This document shows, one piece after another, positions 14,201 through 25,687 of a DNA stretch of 64,000 bases. The notes under the pieces are model-generated. The model did not search any database. It worked only from the letters and a program-made list of their open reading frames with translations, and had not been told where the DNA came from. The stretch is taken from the NCBI GenBank assembly GCA_016802295.1, contig JAESIW010000138.1, positions 2,146,897 to 2,210,896 on the forward strand, written 5' to 3'. This stretch comes from Brachionus rotundiformis. Taxonomy: Eukaryota > Rotifera > Eurotatoria > Ploima > Brachionidae. The position numbers and the translations under genes were made by a program. Position 1 is the first letter of the stretch, and each line of letters starts with the position of its first letter.

Positions 14201-15253
14201 TTAAATTTTAAAGAGTTAAGTTCTTTTTGTATCCATTTGAGAAAAATTTTATTTAAAAAAATATTTTTTTGTCAATTAATAATAACAATAATAATAATAA
14301 TAATAATAGACAATTAATTCACAAGATTTTCTGTTTTGGATATGAATTTTCAACAATAATAAAAATTCCATAGATAAAATATTCATATATTTTTTATTAC
14401 TAATTTGAATTATCTTTTTAAATTTTACGATTTTTTGTTGACATAAAAAAGAAAGATCATTCGACCCTCGAGCTAATTAACAAATTTAAACAAATTTTTT
14501 TCTTAAAAATTAAATTTTTTTTAATAATTAATTAATTAATCTAAATAAAGCAATTTTTTTCTATTCATAATAAATAAATTGAATAAAAGGTAGTTATTAG
14601 AGGAAAATTTAATGCAAAAAAAGAGAATAATTAATTTTTCTTTACTTGGAAAGGCTTTAAATACCACAATAAAATACTCATATATTTATGTTACTAATTT
14701 GAATTATCTTTTTTAAATTTTACGGTTTTTGTTGACAAGAAAAAAGAGATAAAAAACTTCAAATTATATCATTCAACCCTCGAACTAATTAACAAACTTT
14801 ATAAAAATTTAATTTAATTTTTTTAAATAATCAACTAATTAATCTAATTTTTTTTAATTCGAAATAATTAAATTCAATAATTATAGAATAATTAATTTTT
14901 CTATACTTGGAAAGACTTTAAATACAAGAATTCCATTTTTTAGCTCGAAGCCAAAGCCGCGCTCAGACTTCCGGATGGTTACGGTAATTTCCTCGTACTC
15001 GTGGACTGGCAACTCACTGTTGGCAATGTTGATTATTTGACTGGAGCTTATTTCCCGCTGTATGGACGAGGACGACACAGTCGTCGCTTCTTTCTTGGTC
15101 AATTGTAATTTCCTAAGTCTTTTTGAAAAAAAAAAATTACTAATCTGGTCACCCACTACAAGATAGCTACTTTTCGGTGGCACCGCTCAGGCGGTTCAGA
15201 GTATCTGGTGTATTTGTGTTCGATAGTGATACCGTTGATGGAAACGATGACAT
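5223..15253 (-). CDS. ARHGEF11/12 (RhoGEF2): PDZ-RGSL-C1-DH-PH Rho guanine nucleotide exchange factor
   Basis: Orthologue of fly RhoGEF2 and vertebrate PDZ-RhoGEF/LARG, which couple G-alpha-12/13 signals to RhoA activation. I trace about 20 exons totalling roughly 1,800 residues from ATG at 15253 (MSSFPSTVSLSN) to the stop at 5223. Order: PDZ domain (about 15,050-14,030; GFGFELKNG, GIQVGDIILKVNG, IQNMIDE); a Ser-rich linker (13,393-12,010); an RGS-like domain (about 11,290-10,080; LSIFLCYTLS, PLKIKVDENII); a C1-type zinc finger (10,160-9,950; VCFQCVQPFWGIGYQGLAC then KIHRHC); a second linker; DH (8,350-6,890; KTQEVINELIHTEQKHVRNL, QRYTKYKLL); PH (6,730-6,340; LHTLLYEDILVLLEKS, ITRFGLLNDRRQFYLV); and a long acidic/Ser-rich tail with a coiled-coil stretch. 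Introns are mostly 45-100 bp with a few of 500-650 bp, and splice phases agree at every junction I checked. The C1 finger makes it more like the fly protein than the human pair. Confidence 0.88.
14380..14920 (-). repeat. Imperfect tandem duplication covering the end of a PDZ exon
   Basis: Inside the RhoGEF gene, ACTAATTTGAATTATC...TTTTACG, ATTC(G/A)ACCCTCGAGCTAATTAA-type sequence and the stretch GAATAATTAATTTTTCT(T/A)TACTTGGAAAG each occur twice, about 260-295 bp apart (for example at 14,624 and 14,886). The second copy is the genuine 3' end of a PDZ exon (frame VFKVFPS) plus its GT donor. The first copy repeats the last ~20 coding bases and the donor within the following intron. Confidence 0.6.
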
Positions 15254-18156
15254 ATTTATTCAATTAAAAACTGCTGCCATTTAAATTATTTAAATTTGTT
15301 TAATTAAATTCTAAATAAATTATCTAAATAAATAGTGTTAAATTGGTCGAACATGAGCTGTTGCCAGGGATACTGTTATTATTAATTATATAGATAAACG
15401 AATTAAAAAAAAAAAAAAGTTGATAAAAGTTTATTCATTACTAATAAATAATTAAGTTATCTTGCTACAGGAACCAATAAGTGCAGTATCGATTGCACAG
15501 AGCTTGTTGCCAAGGATATGGGGATATTTGAGCACAAATTGCGCTAACGCTGGCACACAAAAGAGCTCTTTTTCTAAATAACTTAAATGTTTAGCATATT
15601 TTTATTTTCTCCTCTAAAAACACTAGGTATCTATTCGTAATTATGTTTGAAAATTTATTATTGAAATTTGAAAAAGTTTTAAATTTCAAATCTTGATTTA
15701 AACTTTATTAATTTATAAAGTGTGCAGCTGCTTGGATAGCTTGGATCAGAGTGCATAACAAGGATTATGTAAATTTTTTTCTTTTTTTTTCCCTCTCTTT
15801 TTTTGCTAAAATTACTCATGGTCTATTGACGGAAAGGCAAATATTTGCTTTTGGATTCGAGTATTTGGCCATAATTATGCAACTCCATTAACTATTTCAG
15901 GTAATGAGCTCGTTACTTGATAGGATTTTGTGTTTTTGTTTGCCACTCGAACAAAAAGAAAAAAAATAAAACAAATTCAGATAACTACTTGATCAAATGG
16001 TGTCTATGGCTTCGCTTGTTGAATCGTTTAAGCGTGGACCGCTCCGTATTCCCTCAAATATTTACATTAATCTTCAGCTTGGGACACTTTTCTCTCCTCA
16101 TTAAAACAAAATGAAAATTTTTTATTACTTAAATTTTTTCCTTTAAACAACAAAAAGCCCAGAACCAAAGTTTTTTTTCTATTTTTAATTGACCCTGGTG
16201 AAATAATTAAATCCCTGGTACTACCTGTAGTCTTAATTGGGAAGAAAAAAGGTGCCATATTTCCGTTAATTGTATTTATTATTTTGATTAAAGATATAGA
16301 AAAAAGTGTAAGAACAATGGCTAAGAGTTCGTTCGTACATGTTAATTATTTATTCCTGATTGTAAGACAAAAAATGTGACACCATTCACTTTTAAAGGGT
16401 CAATCGATCAACTCTTTCAAATATTGACCTTAAAAATAAATTAAAAAATGAAATTATTAATTGCTTTTCACGCTCAAAATGAACCATAATTTGAAGATAA
16501 TTTTCCTATTTAATTCTATTGTCTCTGGCATACCTTACACTATCTGGTATCTAGGTTAGGGATCGAATTCTAATTCTAATTTTCGTCAAGTCAATCTTAA
16601 ACAGATTAGACTAGTCAGTTAAATTTAATCTTGTCTATCATCTAGAATACAAGACCGTGTCTTGGATCTAAACCAACGTAGACACTGACCAATTGACTTA
16701 AAGCATAATTAAACCACAAACACAACCCAAAAGCCTCTTAATCTAATCCCAATTTAATTTTTAATTTAAATTAAAACAAAACTATATTAATTAATAATTT
16801 CTTACAAAATAATATCTTATGTTATGAACTTTATCAGTATTATAAACAAAAAAATTATTTTATATTTTGCTTTTTGAATAAATAGCCTTTGAAAAAAAAA
16901 TGAGAATAAAATGCTTAATTTGGGTTAAGATTAATTAAAAAGTGTTTGAAATCAATTTGGGCATTTTATGACTTGAGCATTTGCGCTAATTAATCTGTGG
17001 AAGCGTAGCTCGGGTGCAATTGAGCCAATTAAACATCATCATGAGATTGAGAAATGTAGAATAATGATCATTTGAAGTGATTAAGCTAATATGGCAACAG
17101 GCCTATCAAGCCTTCAAGTTAAACTTGCCTAGACTAGATCTCATGATTCTATTACGAAATAGAAATTTAAACAATTATCTATAATAGTTATGCAATTTAT
17201 TTGCATCTAGATTACAGTGTTTTTGTCTATGGGGATTGAACACCTAAAGTTTGAGCGCAACTGCATAGGTGAGCTGCCTAGAGAATGTATATGGAAACAG
17301 TTTGGTGAATTAATCTTTTATAGTGCTTCAGAGTCAAATTAGAGAACAACAATGCATTCTAAAATCAATGCAATCATTAAAATGGGCCATATCGTTGCCA
17401 GCCGCAAGGCAATTTGCACTAGGGTATCGATTAATTGCCTGCTCGATGTGCGAATCAAGAGCCTAAATGACACTTGGAAAATTTGGTTATTATTTTTATT
17501 CTTGTATCTAATTTTCGAAAACTAATTAGAAATTAAAAAAAAAATTTCTAAACAGAAAACGAAATTTATTATTTTTATTTTAATTTTTTTCTTTTTTATT
17601 TCAAAAATGCCAGATTTAATTAAAATGGTGAGATAAGAGAACAAGAAAAAAATAAAAAAAAAAGAGAATATAAAAATAAAATTGAAGAAATAAAACAACC
17701 AAAGAGATAACTAGAATTTTAAATTTTGAATAAAATTTTACTAGAGACTATTCCATTTTTAAGTTTAGTTTAACGTGATTTTAATGTTTTCTAGAGCAAT
17801 TACCTTTGGGAAAGAAAACAAACCATCTTCTAAATAATAAAACACCTAATTTTTGGTATTTACAAGAGAATAAAACATATATGTGTTAATAATGGTTTAT
17901 ACCATGGTATTCTTTGGAAAATTAACATTAATTTCTAGTGTTAGGAATTAAATGTTTTTCTTTTTTGTTGTATACCTGGATCAAAGCCTATGTTCATACT
18001 TTGGCAATTCAGCTATTGACATTTATCGAATATTAACATTAAACCTAGAGTGTTTGGCAACTGAGATATTCTACAACAAACATCTTAAAAACATTAATTA
18101 GATTTTATAAAATTTAAAAAATTGATCTCTAATTTATTCACACAAAGAGGAAAAAG
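15254..18156. other. Intergenic DNA upstream of the RhoGEF gene
   Basis: About 2.9 kb without a convincing gene. Frames of 60-65 codons here look random. The first 270 bp upstream of the RhoGEF start contain two near-identical 14-mers, GTTGCCAGGGATAC (15,360-15,373) and GTTGCCAAGGATAT (15,506-15,519), both preceded by GAGC(T). They resemble imperfect RFX X-box sites. The rest is AT-rich with A and T runs. Confidence 0.45.
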
Positions 18157-18229
18157 TGATCGCACCAAGGCTCGAACTTGGGACCTTCTGTGTGTTAGAC
18201 AGATGTGATAACCACTACACCATGCGATC
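18157..18229 (-). tRNA. tRNA-Val (anticodon AAC), copy 1
   Basis: Folds as a canonical tRNA without intron. The acceptor stem is GATCGCA/TGCGATC, the anticodon stem TCTGT/ACAGA around loop CTAACAC (anticodon AAC, valine), and the T stem CCAAG/CTTGG around loop TTCGAGC. A discriminator A follows, and a T5 run just downstream is a Pol III terminator. The 72 nt body is base-identical to the copies at 19.4 kb and 25.9 kb, but the flanks of this copy are unrelated to theirs. Confidence 0.95.
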
Positions 18230-19416
18230 CTACGCTAAGTTCTCAATTACTTGTCATCTAATTAATGAAAAGTACTGTGATTTGCTGGCTTAGTTTCTAT
18301 CTATAAACAAGTTTTCATAATTTTTATAATATTTATAAAGAGCTTTTTTTTCATTGAGGCTCGAGCCGTGAGCACATCTAATCTCTCTAGGTAAAATGAA
18401 AGATAAGAAAAAATTATCTTAAACTTTTTTGATCACTAATTTGTTTATGTCCTCAGCATACATATTAGCAAATATTTAAAATAGAACTTACGTAAATATT
18501 AATCTAAATTTAATATTTGATTAATTTAGAATAAAAAAAAAATTTTGAATAAAGTCGCATTATTATTAATTGGGGATTTATTATGAAATTGGTTAAATAA
18601 CAAAAAATTAAAAAATTAATATTGGAAAAAAAAACTGATGACAACTAGACCAGGAAAATTAAGATATTGGCAAAAATTATCCAAAAACTTGGAAACATAT
18701 ATTTTTTGAATTATAAATAAAAATGTGTTACACAACAATGAATGATTTATTGATCAGAATTTAAAAAAAAAACGCAAAAAAAGAATAATTTTCTTTATCT
18801 AAAGGTTTACTTTGTTTCCAATGTTCCTTTAGAGTTACTTTTTCTGAAGGCTGCTTATTTCATTTTTACTTATGTTATAAATCAATTATACAAAAAACGA
18901 AAATATTAATCAACGAGTTAATGAAAATAGAAATTTATGCTATCTTTTAATGAATTTTTTATTTATTTTTTTTCCAATTCTTAATTTCTCAATTTGAGTT
19001 TTATGCTGTTTTTGAACAAGGAATTTTTGAACTTGGAAAAATTTAATTTGAAAAAAAATTAACAAAAAACTATAATGACTCTAAAACTAATTAGTTAAAT
19101 TGTAGAATATTCTCGTCTATTTGGATGATTTGATCAAATGAGTTTTAATATTTAATTTCAAATTTAAATCAAATTAAATTTTGCTTATTGAAAAAGTAAA
19201 CATATTTCTATCTTAATTTGGAGTTTATTCTCATTGAAACATAAAAAAATATTTCAAACTAATTAGTTTATTGATTTAAGAGATTTAAAAGCAGACTTGA
19301 GCGATGATTGATATTAGGCGAAAAACAAAGCTAAATGAGAAGCGTTTAAAAAATTTGTTTGTTTAAAAATATCAGACAAATTATTTGACAATATGTCTGA
19401 CGGTTGATGAAAAATA
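18230..19416. other. Intergenic DNA between tRNA genes
   Basis: AT-rich, stop-rich in all frames. I see nothing in it beyond A/T runs. Confidence 0.4.
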
Positions 19417-19489
19417 TGATCGCACCAAGGCTCGAACTTGGGACCTTCTGTGTGTTAGACAGATGTGATAACCACTACACCATGCGATC
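19417..19489 (-). tRNA. tRNA-Val (anticodon AAC), copy 2
   Basis: Same 72 nt body, anticodon AAC and discriminator A as copy 1, with a T5 run downstream on the minus strand. It lies in the left arm of a ~315 bp inverted duplication whose other arm, at 25.7-26.0 kb, carries copy 3. Confidence 0.95.
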
Positions 19490-19726
19490 TTGTATCTTAA
19501 CCTGGCAATATTGTATCCAATAAATGAGATAATTTAAATAAAGACTTAATTTTTTTTTTTAATAAATTTAAATTAATATAATTTTAAATATTTTAAAATT
19601 TTATTTAAGCTTGCAGTTTCCATCCTGAATTACCAACAAATCGACTAAGATTTAAAAGAAATCATATAGAGCCTAAAATATGAGCCAAGGTTTGGACAAT
19701 TTAAGAGGATATTGTAGGTTATCAAT
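19417..19726 (-). repeat. Left arm of inverted duplication carrying tRNA-Val
   Basis: Reverse-complement homology to 25,688-26,005. Shared landmarks in order from the tRNA outward are CTTGTATCTT...CCTGGCAATATTGTATCC, AATAAATGAGATAATTTAAATAAAG, CTTG/CCTG(C)..TTTCCATC, ACCAACAAATCGACTAAGATT and GAGCCAAGGTTTG, ending at ATTGATAACCT read outward. The arms differ by small indels and substitutions outside the tRNA. Confidence 0.85.
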
Positions 19727-19959
19727 ATATAAAACTATGCGATCTTCAAACAAAATAAAGACATACACTTAATTTTAATAATTTTTTAAATTAAACTAAT
19801 ATAAATAAATTTTTCAAATGTTAATTTTTTTTATTTTTTGACCAGCTAGAGGTTTAAATTTAATTCTGTATACAAGCTAAAAAAAAGTTAATTTTATAAT
19901 ACCATGGTTGAAAATTTAAATTAATTTTAAAAAATTTTGGTTAATCAAAAATTTAAAAT
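19490..19959. other. Upstream region of PRORP
   Basis: The first ~240 bp are the inverted-duplication arm. The rest is AT-rich leader DNA before PRORP; no further gene is seen. Confidence 0.4.
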
Positions 19960-21963
19960 ATGGCAAAATTTTTAAAAAATTGTTCCAAGTTGCGTTTTAA
20001 GGTGTCGAGTGCATGGTACCATCAGACTAAAGTGTATAGTACCGAAATTGATCATCTTGATGCATACAAGACAAAGATAAACCTCAGAGACCAAGATTAC
20101 GAGAGCCTCTGGTCGAGCACATTACCTTTTTTGACCAAAAAAGCCAACCAAATCAATTTTGACGAGTTCAAAACTTTCATTGACCAAGTACATATACTGG
20201 TCGATTATTGGAAAATAACAGAGGGAAATTTTAAAAACAAACCAGTAAAATTTTTTTTCGACTCAACTTTTTCTGGTCCAGAGTGCCAGCTAAGTCAAAA
20301 ATTTACCTCAAATTTTACCAATTGGTCAGCTTTATATAAAAATATTGGCAAAATATCATATTTAATTGATCAGACAGATATAGTAAAGAGCAAATTAAAT
20401 GTTTATTTAAAAGATTTTTTGGACTTTTACCTTTTTGAGCATATATACCGCTTACAAGATAAAGATCTATTTGTCAGTGAAGATATCACAGAATTATCGC
20501 TGTCCAAGTCAAATTTGAACCAGTTAAAATTCTACGCAGACCTTAGTTTTTCGCTATACAACTATTTGGTCGATTCGAGTCGAATCGACAAACGACCAGA
20601 GGAAAATCTATCTATTCTTCTTATCAAGACAGGTCTGATTTATGTGGAGAATATTTTGCTAATGAAAAAATATTCAATTAAATATTTGGAAAAAAATGGT
20701 GATCCAAATAATGACCAAATTTTGACTTACTTGGCCAAATTGGAAAGAATTGTTGAAAGTTTAATGAAAAATTATGCCAATTTTGACTCGATTCAGGATT
20801 TTAAGAAAGGTGATTTTTTTAGATTTTTTAGTTTTTATGAATCAAAATGGCTCAACTCGGCCAACTGGCTGCTCAACAAGAATCTAAACGAATTGAACAA
20901 TCAGCATTTTGGCATTTTTGTGCATGCCATTAAAGGCTCGATTAGATTTGAAAATTTTGATTATTTCGAAAAATTGGTCTCTGGTTTAAATGAAATATCC
21001 AACAATTTAAACCTTTATGGAAAAACTTATCCAACTTTAAATACTGTGTTTAGGGATTTTTTTAATACTTTATTGATTGAGGAAAAGAACAATTTTGAAA
21101 AGTTACTCAATGTTTGGTCAAATACTGGCCATGTGCCGAGCAGCACTGGTTTAGCTAATTTAAAATTTTATCTTAATTACTCAAACTCCAAGTCAACTGG
21201 GTCAAGATATGATGTGAAAAAAGTTAGAGTTGGACTCAATGGAAGAGTGACTGATACCAATTTTTATATTGAAAGACCTAAATTCAATCCAAATGATTTG
21301 ATTAAAATTTCAAAACTTATAAAAGATATTATTTTATCTCCTAAATATCTAAAGAATGAAAAACTGGAAGAGTTGGCAAAAATTGACAATTTATTAACAG
21401 AGAACAGGTTTGATTTTGTGGTCGATGGAATGAATATTGCTTTTTTGAAGCAAAACCGAAATGGCTTTGAGAATATTGTTCAATTGATTGGCCTTTTAGA
21501 TAAAAGATTTGATAATAAAAGTATTTTAATTTTCCTACGTGACCATATATATAGGAAAAACAAAACTAGAATAAAAAAAATAATGGACTCCAACCACCAA
21601 AGTGTCCAATGTAATAGAATTCATTTCTTCTGCATAGATTCAATATTTGAGGATGATAAGTTTTTTTTGTATTCGGCAGTCAAATCAAGCGGAAATACAA
21701 TGCTGATATCAAACGATTACTTTTCGAATCAGATACATTTTTTGAATGAGTATGGCACTGTGTTCCGAGAATGGCTATTCAACCGTAAAGTGATAACAGA
21801 CTCGTCTTTACGGAGAATTTTCTTGCCACCCAAATACAAGCTCAAGTGTAGCAGAATTGGCGAGGACAAATGGTTTTTACCATATCTAAATGATGTAAAT
21901 AATCCGAGAAATCATAGCTTTGTTCAAATTGAGAAAATTAATTCTAATTTTAATAAAAGTTAA
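19960..21963 (+). CDS. PRORP: Proteinaceous RNase P catalytic subunit (mitochondrial)
   Basis: Protein-only RNase P that cleaves 5' leaders from precursor tRNAs, in animals in mitochondria (MRPP3). It is a single exon of 667 codons. The N-terminus (MAKFLKNCSKLRFKVSSAW) is basic and hydroxylated without acids, as in a mitochondrial targeting sequence. The first two thirds are helical, Leu/Lys-rich sequence consistent with a diverged PPR region. The C-terminal NYN metallonuclease shows FVVDGMNIAF (Asp489), the FEDDKFFLYSAVKSSG block (Asp565, Asp566) and ISNDYFS (Asp586), matching the catalytic Asp set of the family. GEDKWFLPY near the end matches the conserved Trp/Pro tail. The zinc-ligand arrangement was not checked. 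Nearby tRNA genes are nuclear and the proximity is probably chance. Confidence 0.88.
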   Translation: MAKFLKNCSKLRFKVSSAWYHQTKVYSTEIDHLDAYKTKINLRDQDYESLWSSTLPFLTKKANQINFDEFKTFIDQVHILVDYWKITEGNFKNKPVKFFFDSTFSGPECQLSQKFTSNFTNWSALYKNIGKISYLIDQTDIVKSKLNVYLKDFLDFYLFEHIYRLQDKDLFVSEDITELSLSKSNLNQLKFYADLSFSLYNYLVDSSRIDKRPEENLSILLIKTGLIYVENILLMKKYSIKYLEKNGDPNNDQILTYLAKLERIVESLMKNYANFDSIQDFKKGDFFRFFSFYESKWLNSANWLLNKNLNELNNQHFGIFVHAIKGSIRFENFDYFEKLVSGLNEISNNLNLYGKTYPTLNTVFRDFFNTLLIEEKNNFEKLLNVWSNTGHVPSSTGLANLKFYLNYSNSKSTGSRYDVKKVRVGLNGRVTDTNFYIERPKFNPNDLIKISKLIKDIILSPKYLKNEKLEELAKIDNLLTENRFDFVVDGMNIAFLKQNRNGFENIVQLIGLLDKRFDNKSILIFLRDHIYRKNKTRIKKIMDSNHQSVQCNRIHFFCIDSIFEDDKFFLYSAVKSSGNTMLISNDYFSNQIHFLNEYGTVFREWLFNRKVITDSSLRRIFLPPKYKLKCSRIGEDKWFLPYLNDVNNPRNHSFVQIEKINSNFNKS

Positions 21964-22266
21964 ATTTTTATTTTTCATTATTTAAATTCTTTTGGGAAAA
22001 AAAAACAACTTTTAAGAATATAAACTTGGTAGTTGTTGGTTGTTATTAATTAGTGCAAATTATTTTACCAGTTTCTGTTCTCAAAGCTTTGCTCTAGAGC
22101 TAAATGGCAGGATTTAATTTTTTTAATTATCTACAATGTTTATATTTTAGTATAATCTCTTGGTTTATTTTCTTAGCTAGTTTTTAATCAAAAAAAACTT
22201 TTGGTAAAATGCTATTTAAAAAATAATATTGTTCATTTGGAAAATTCAAATAAAAAATTATCTAGC

Positions 22267-24608
22267 TTAGAATAGGCTTTGGAAAAAACCAATTATGGCC
22301 ATTATTATTTTTTTAAGTAAACTCTCTATTAGGCTTTCAATTAAAATTGAAGGTTCTTGGCAATTTAGACCTCGAAAGCCATTCATACATTTGCATTCAT
22401 AGCTGGTTGTCTCTCCATTTTGAATTAGATTTTCACAAATACCTCCATTCATGCAAGGATTTGATAAGCACACATTAGCTATCTTATTCTCACAGTTATT
22501 TCCATAAAACCCATTTTGACATTTACTTAATTATTAATTTTTATATTAAAAAAGAAAATTAATTAATTAATTAATTGAACATTTACCATTCATATCTATT
22601 GTTGAAATAGTCATCAGCTGATTGTAAACAAGTTCCATTATTTTGACATTTATAGCCGACTTGATAGTACTGGTAACATCCATCCAGAAATTCACAATAT
22701 TTTCCAGTTGTACCTTTGAAAAATTTTTTTACAAATTATCATCGAACGCTTTAATTCAAATTCTACCATGACGACACCAGCAAAATGGTTCCTTTAGATC
22801 AATATCCATGTAACATGTAGCACCATTTTTGCATCGATTGTAACCTTGTTTACATATTAGATTTAAAATAAAAAAGTATCAAGCTTATATTACATGGACT
22901 TGATGGCTCAAAGCATTCAGTGCCATTTTGGCATTCACAAGTGAAACTTTTTTGGTAGTTAGGAACAATTAAACTTTTGCAGATTGAATCTTTTTGGCAT
23001 GTTTGCTGGCTGCAAGGATTAGGAATTGATGCATTTTTGAAACAAGCCTCTTCTTTTTGGCAAACACAAATTGGATGAAAACTATACTGTGATTCAAGAT
23101 GCTGGCAGTTTGCTTCATTCTGACAAGGATTACTTAAAGGATTCAGACCTTTAAAAGACATATAAATCATTTTTGAGCTTGATCATATAAAAATACATTG
23201 ATTGAGATTTAAATTAGAGCCACAATATAAGAAGCCTTTTCTCAATTCCTTACAAGAACAAGAATAACTTGCCAAATGGTCTTTAAAACAATATGCTCCG
23301 TTCAGGTATGACGGACTAGCATTGGATATTCTACATTCATTATTTAAACATCTTTTTTATATCATTAAATTCCTTTTTTTAATTAATTTTTATCTTATAA
23401 ATTGTATTACTTGCAATCATATTTTGTGTAATTGTAGCAATTTGTTTCATTCAAGCAGACATTATTCATACATAAGTATTTAGGCTGATCACAATTTTGA
23501 CCATAATAATTCGAGTTTGAACATATTTCTGAATTTAGTTTAAAAGATTTAAATAATTATTATTTTAATATTTTTATAGCCGATTTTAGAAAATTTGGTA
23601 GAGTAGAATAGAGCAAATTTTTGAAAAATCTTATAAAAACACGAAAAAAACTGGTGCTTTAATTGCAACATGGTACATCATACCAAGTTGTATTTTTTCA
23701 ACATTCTTAGACAGCTATACAAATTTGGCAAAAATTAAAATTTACCATTTTTGCACCCCATCAGTCACAACATAGTATTTTGCACCATGTTGAATTTACA
23801 GGACTAGTTTTTAACTTTTTGAAAAAAGTCTTAAAATTTTTTTAAAAAATTTATTCTGTTCTACTTTTCCAAACTTTCTAAGCCATTTAAAGCCATATGA
23901 AATATTTTATATAACAAAATTATCTCTACTTGATGTTGAAGTTTGCAAAGTTGTGGGTATAGTAGTGGCCAAAGGCTCAACTAGAACCCTAAAGAAAAGT
24001 CTCCAATTAGAAATAGAATTAATTTTTGTTACATTTGTAGGTCCATTTCCATATGTTTCAATCAAGTCCGAATACTGAGCTTTGCCACTCCGGTCAATCG
24101 CCACTTTACCAGTCATACCATTATTATCATCTTGATTGATATAGACTACAGAGCCTTTTGGTACAAAAAACGGAACTGTATATGTATAATTGTTGAAACA
24201 GCAATTAAGTCCTATAAGTCGAGTGCCAAATTGTTTGAAGCATACTCTGTCGGCATAGTCGCATTTTTTAAATTCATCTGTATTATCAATACACTTTGAG
24301 TATACTGTATCATTTAAGCACTCATCTACTTTTTCAAACTTTAAACAAGGCTAGAATTTTTTTTTTTAATTTGATTAAAAATATACTGAAACTGCAATAA
24401 GTCCAGATGAATTTAGATAAGCCTCAAAGCCATAGACCATGGCATCAAACTCAAATTTTGTATTCAATAGGTAATATCCAGCGTTAGAGTTTGGAAAATT
24501 GTCATCATTCGATACTGAAAATGGAACAGTATCGCCGATGAACATTTTTTCCGAGTGGACACCAAGAGAAAGAATTAAAAATGAAAGAAAATAAAAAAAT
24601 TTTGCCAT
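22267..24608 (-). CDS. Secreted EGF-repeat protein with unknown N-terminal domain
   Basis: Exon 1 (24,608-about 24,385) starts with a clear signal peptide, MAKFFYFLSFLILSLGVHS, followed by an unrecognised domain with asparagine sites. Exon 2 (about 24,350-23,935) continues it with cysteines (CIDNTDEFKKCDYADRVC) and a Thr-rich stretch. After a ~390 bp intron come five or six short exons full of EGF-like cysteine patterns, such as SNPCQNEANCQHLE, NPCSQQTCQKDSICK, NRCKNGATC, NNGTCLQ and LSNPCMNGGICENL...YECKCMNGFRGLNC. The protein ends at 22267 with a short hydrophobic tail (MAIIGFFQSLF) that is too short and late to call a confident membrane anchor. It is likely extracellular. The family is not identified. 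Confidence 0.7.
23579..23884. mobile_element. Fold-back (MITE-like) element inside an EGF-gene intron
   Basis: The two ends are imperfect inverted repeats: TTAGAAAATTTGGTAGAGTA at the left and, reverse-complemented, TTAGAAAGTTTGGAAAAGTA at the right. The similarity continues inward (AAACTGGTGCTTTAATTGC.. against AAACTAGTCCTGTAAATTC.., both followed by AACATGGT), so nearly the whole ~300 bp forms one long hairpin. There is no coding capacity. It makes this intron several times longer than its neighbours. Confidence 0.65.
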
Positions 24609-25687
24609 TTTAGTAATTATTTTTTTTTCTTGTCATTTTAAATCAGTTTTACCATTCTTTATATAATTAATATTTGTTTAAAGCCAATACTTCTAGGTTT
24701 TTCCAAGTAATGTGAAAGGTATTGCCTGTATTGAATTACTTTTAGAACCAATTTAATGAAAAAGCTAAGCAAATGTATAAACTGTAAATTAAAGAAAAAC
24801 AAAGGATTTCAGAATTCTTAGGAAAAATTTAATTTGTGAAATTTATAGCTGAATATGATTGCCAAAGCTAAGTTACCTTGGTTGCTGCGAAAATAAAATG
24901 ACTTGCTTTTACAATTAGCTGGCTTACTTTTTAAAGTAAAAAAATACCTTACTTTTTGATATTTAAAACCTTGATTGTTGATTTAATTATTAATAATGAA
25001 TTTAAAATAAAGTTTTTGGAAGTCGACTTCATTTACTTGACATCCAATTTTAGAAAAGAAATTATGGCAAATTGAAGTTTATGCTCAAAAAATAAGTTTA
25101 AAATACGAATTAAATTATTAAAATAAAAAGTATACATTAAGTAGTTAGCTTTTATTAAATCTACAAAAAATTTTTTGCTGAAAAATATTTGTTAATATTT
25201 GGTATAGGTTAAACATGGTTTGCTAGACATAAAAATATTTTACTGCATTAAAATTAAAAATATAAAAAATTAAATTAATCTAATAAAATAATTTTTGAAT
25301 ATGATCATTTAAATTTGATTTTTTTTATTATTAATAAAGTATTAAAGAAATGTATGAGGCCAATTGATTTACTTTATTAATTTTTTGGATATTTAATCTC
25401 AATAGGTTCTGTATTTTAATTATATTATAATTGATTAAGAAAAATAAAAATTCCTAATCTAAAAAACTAAATTAATACTAATTTAAGAAGTAATGCACAT
25501 AAATGGTCAATACCACTTTTATCAGTATCTGTAGTGTTTATTAATCATTTATCTTCCTAGACATATGAATTTTTTACTACTTAATTAAATTAAAATACAA
25601 ATATCGTTTGAGTATTCATTGCAATTAATACCATAGATAAATAAATAAAAAAGACACTTTTATTATTTTATAATATTTTATAATATA
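24609..25687. other. Divergent intergenic region, no gene seen
   Basis: About 1.1 kb of AT-rich DNA upstream of the EGF gene (minus) and of the right duplication arm. Frames are stop-rich. I see no RNA gene or clear promoter motif. Confidence 0.4.
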
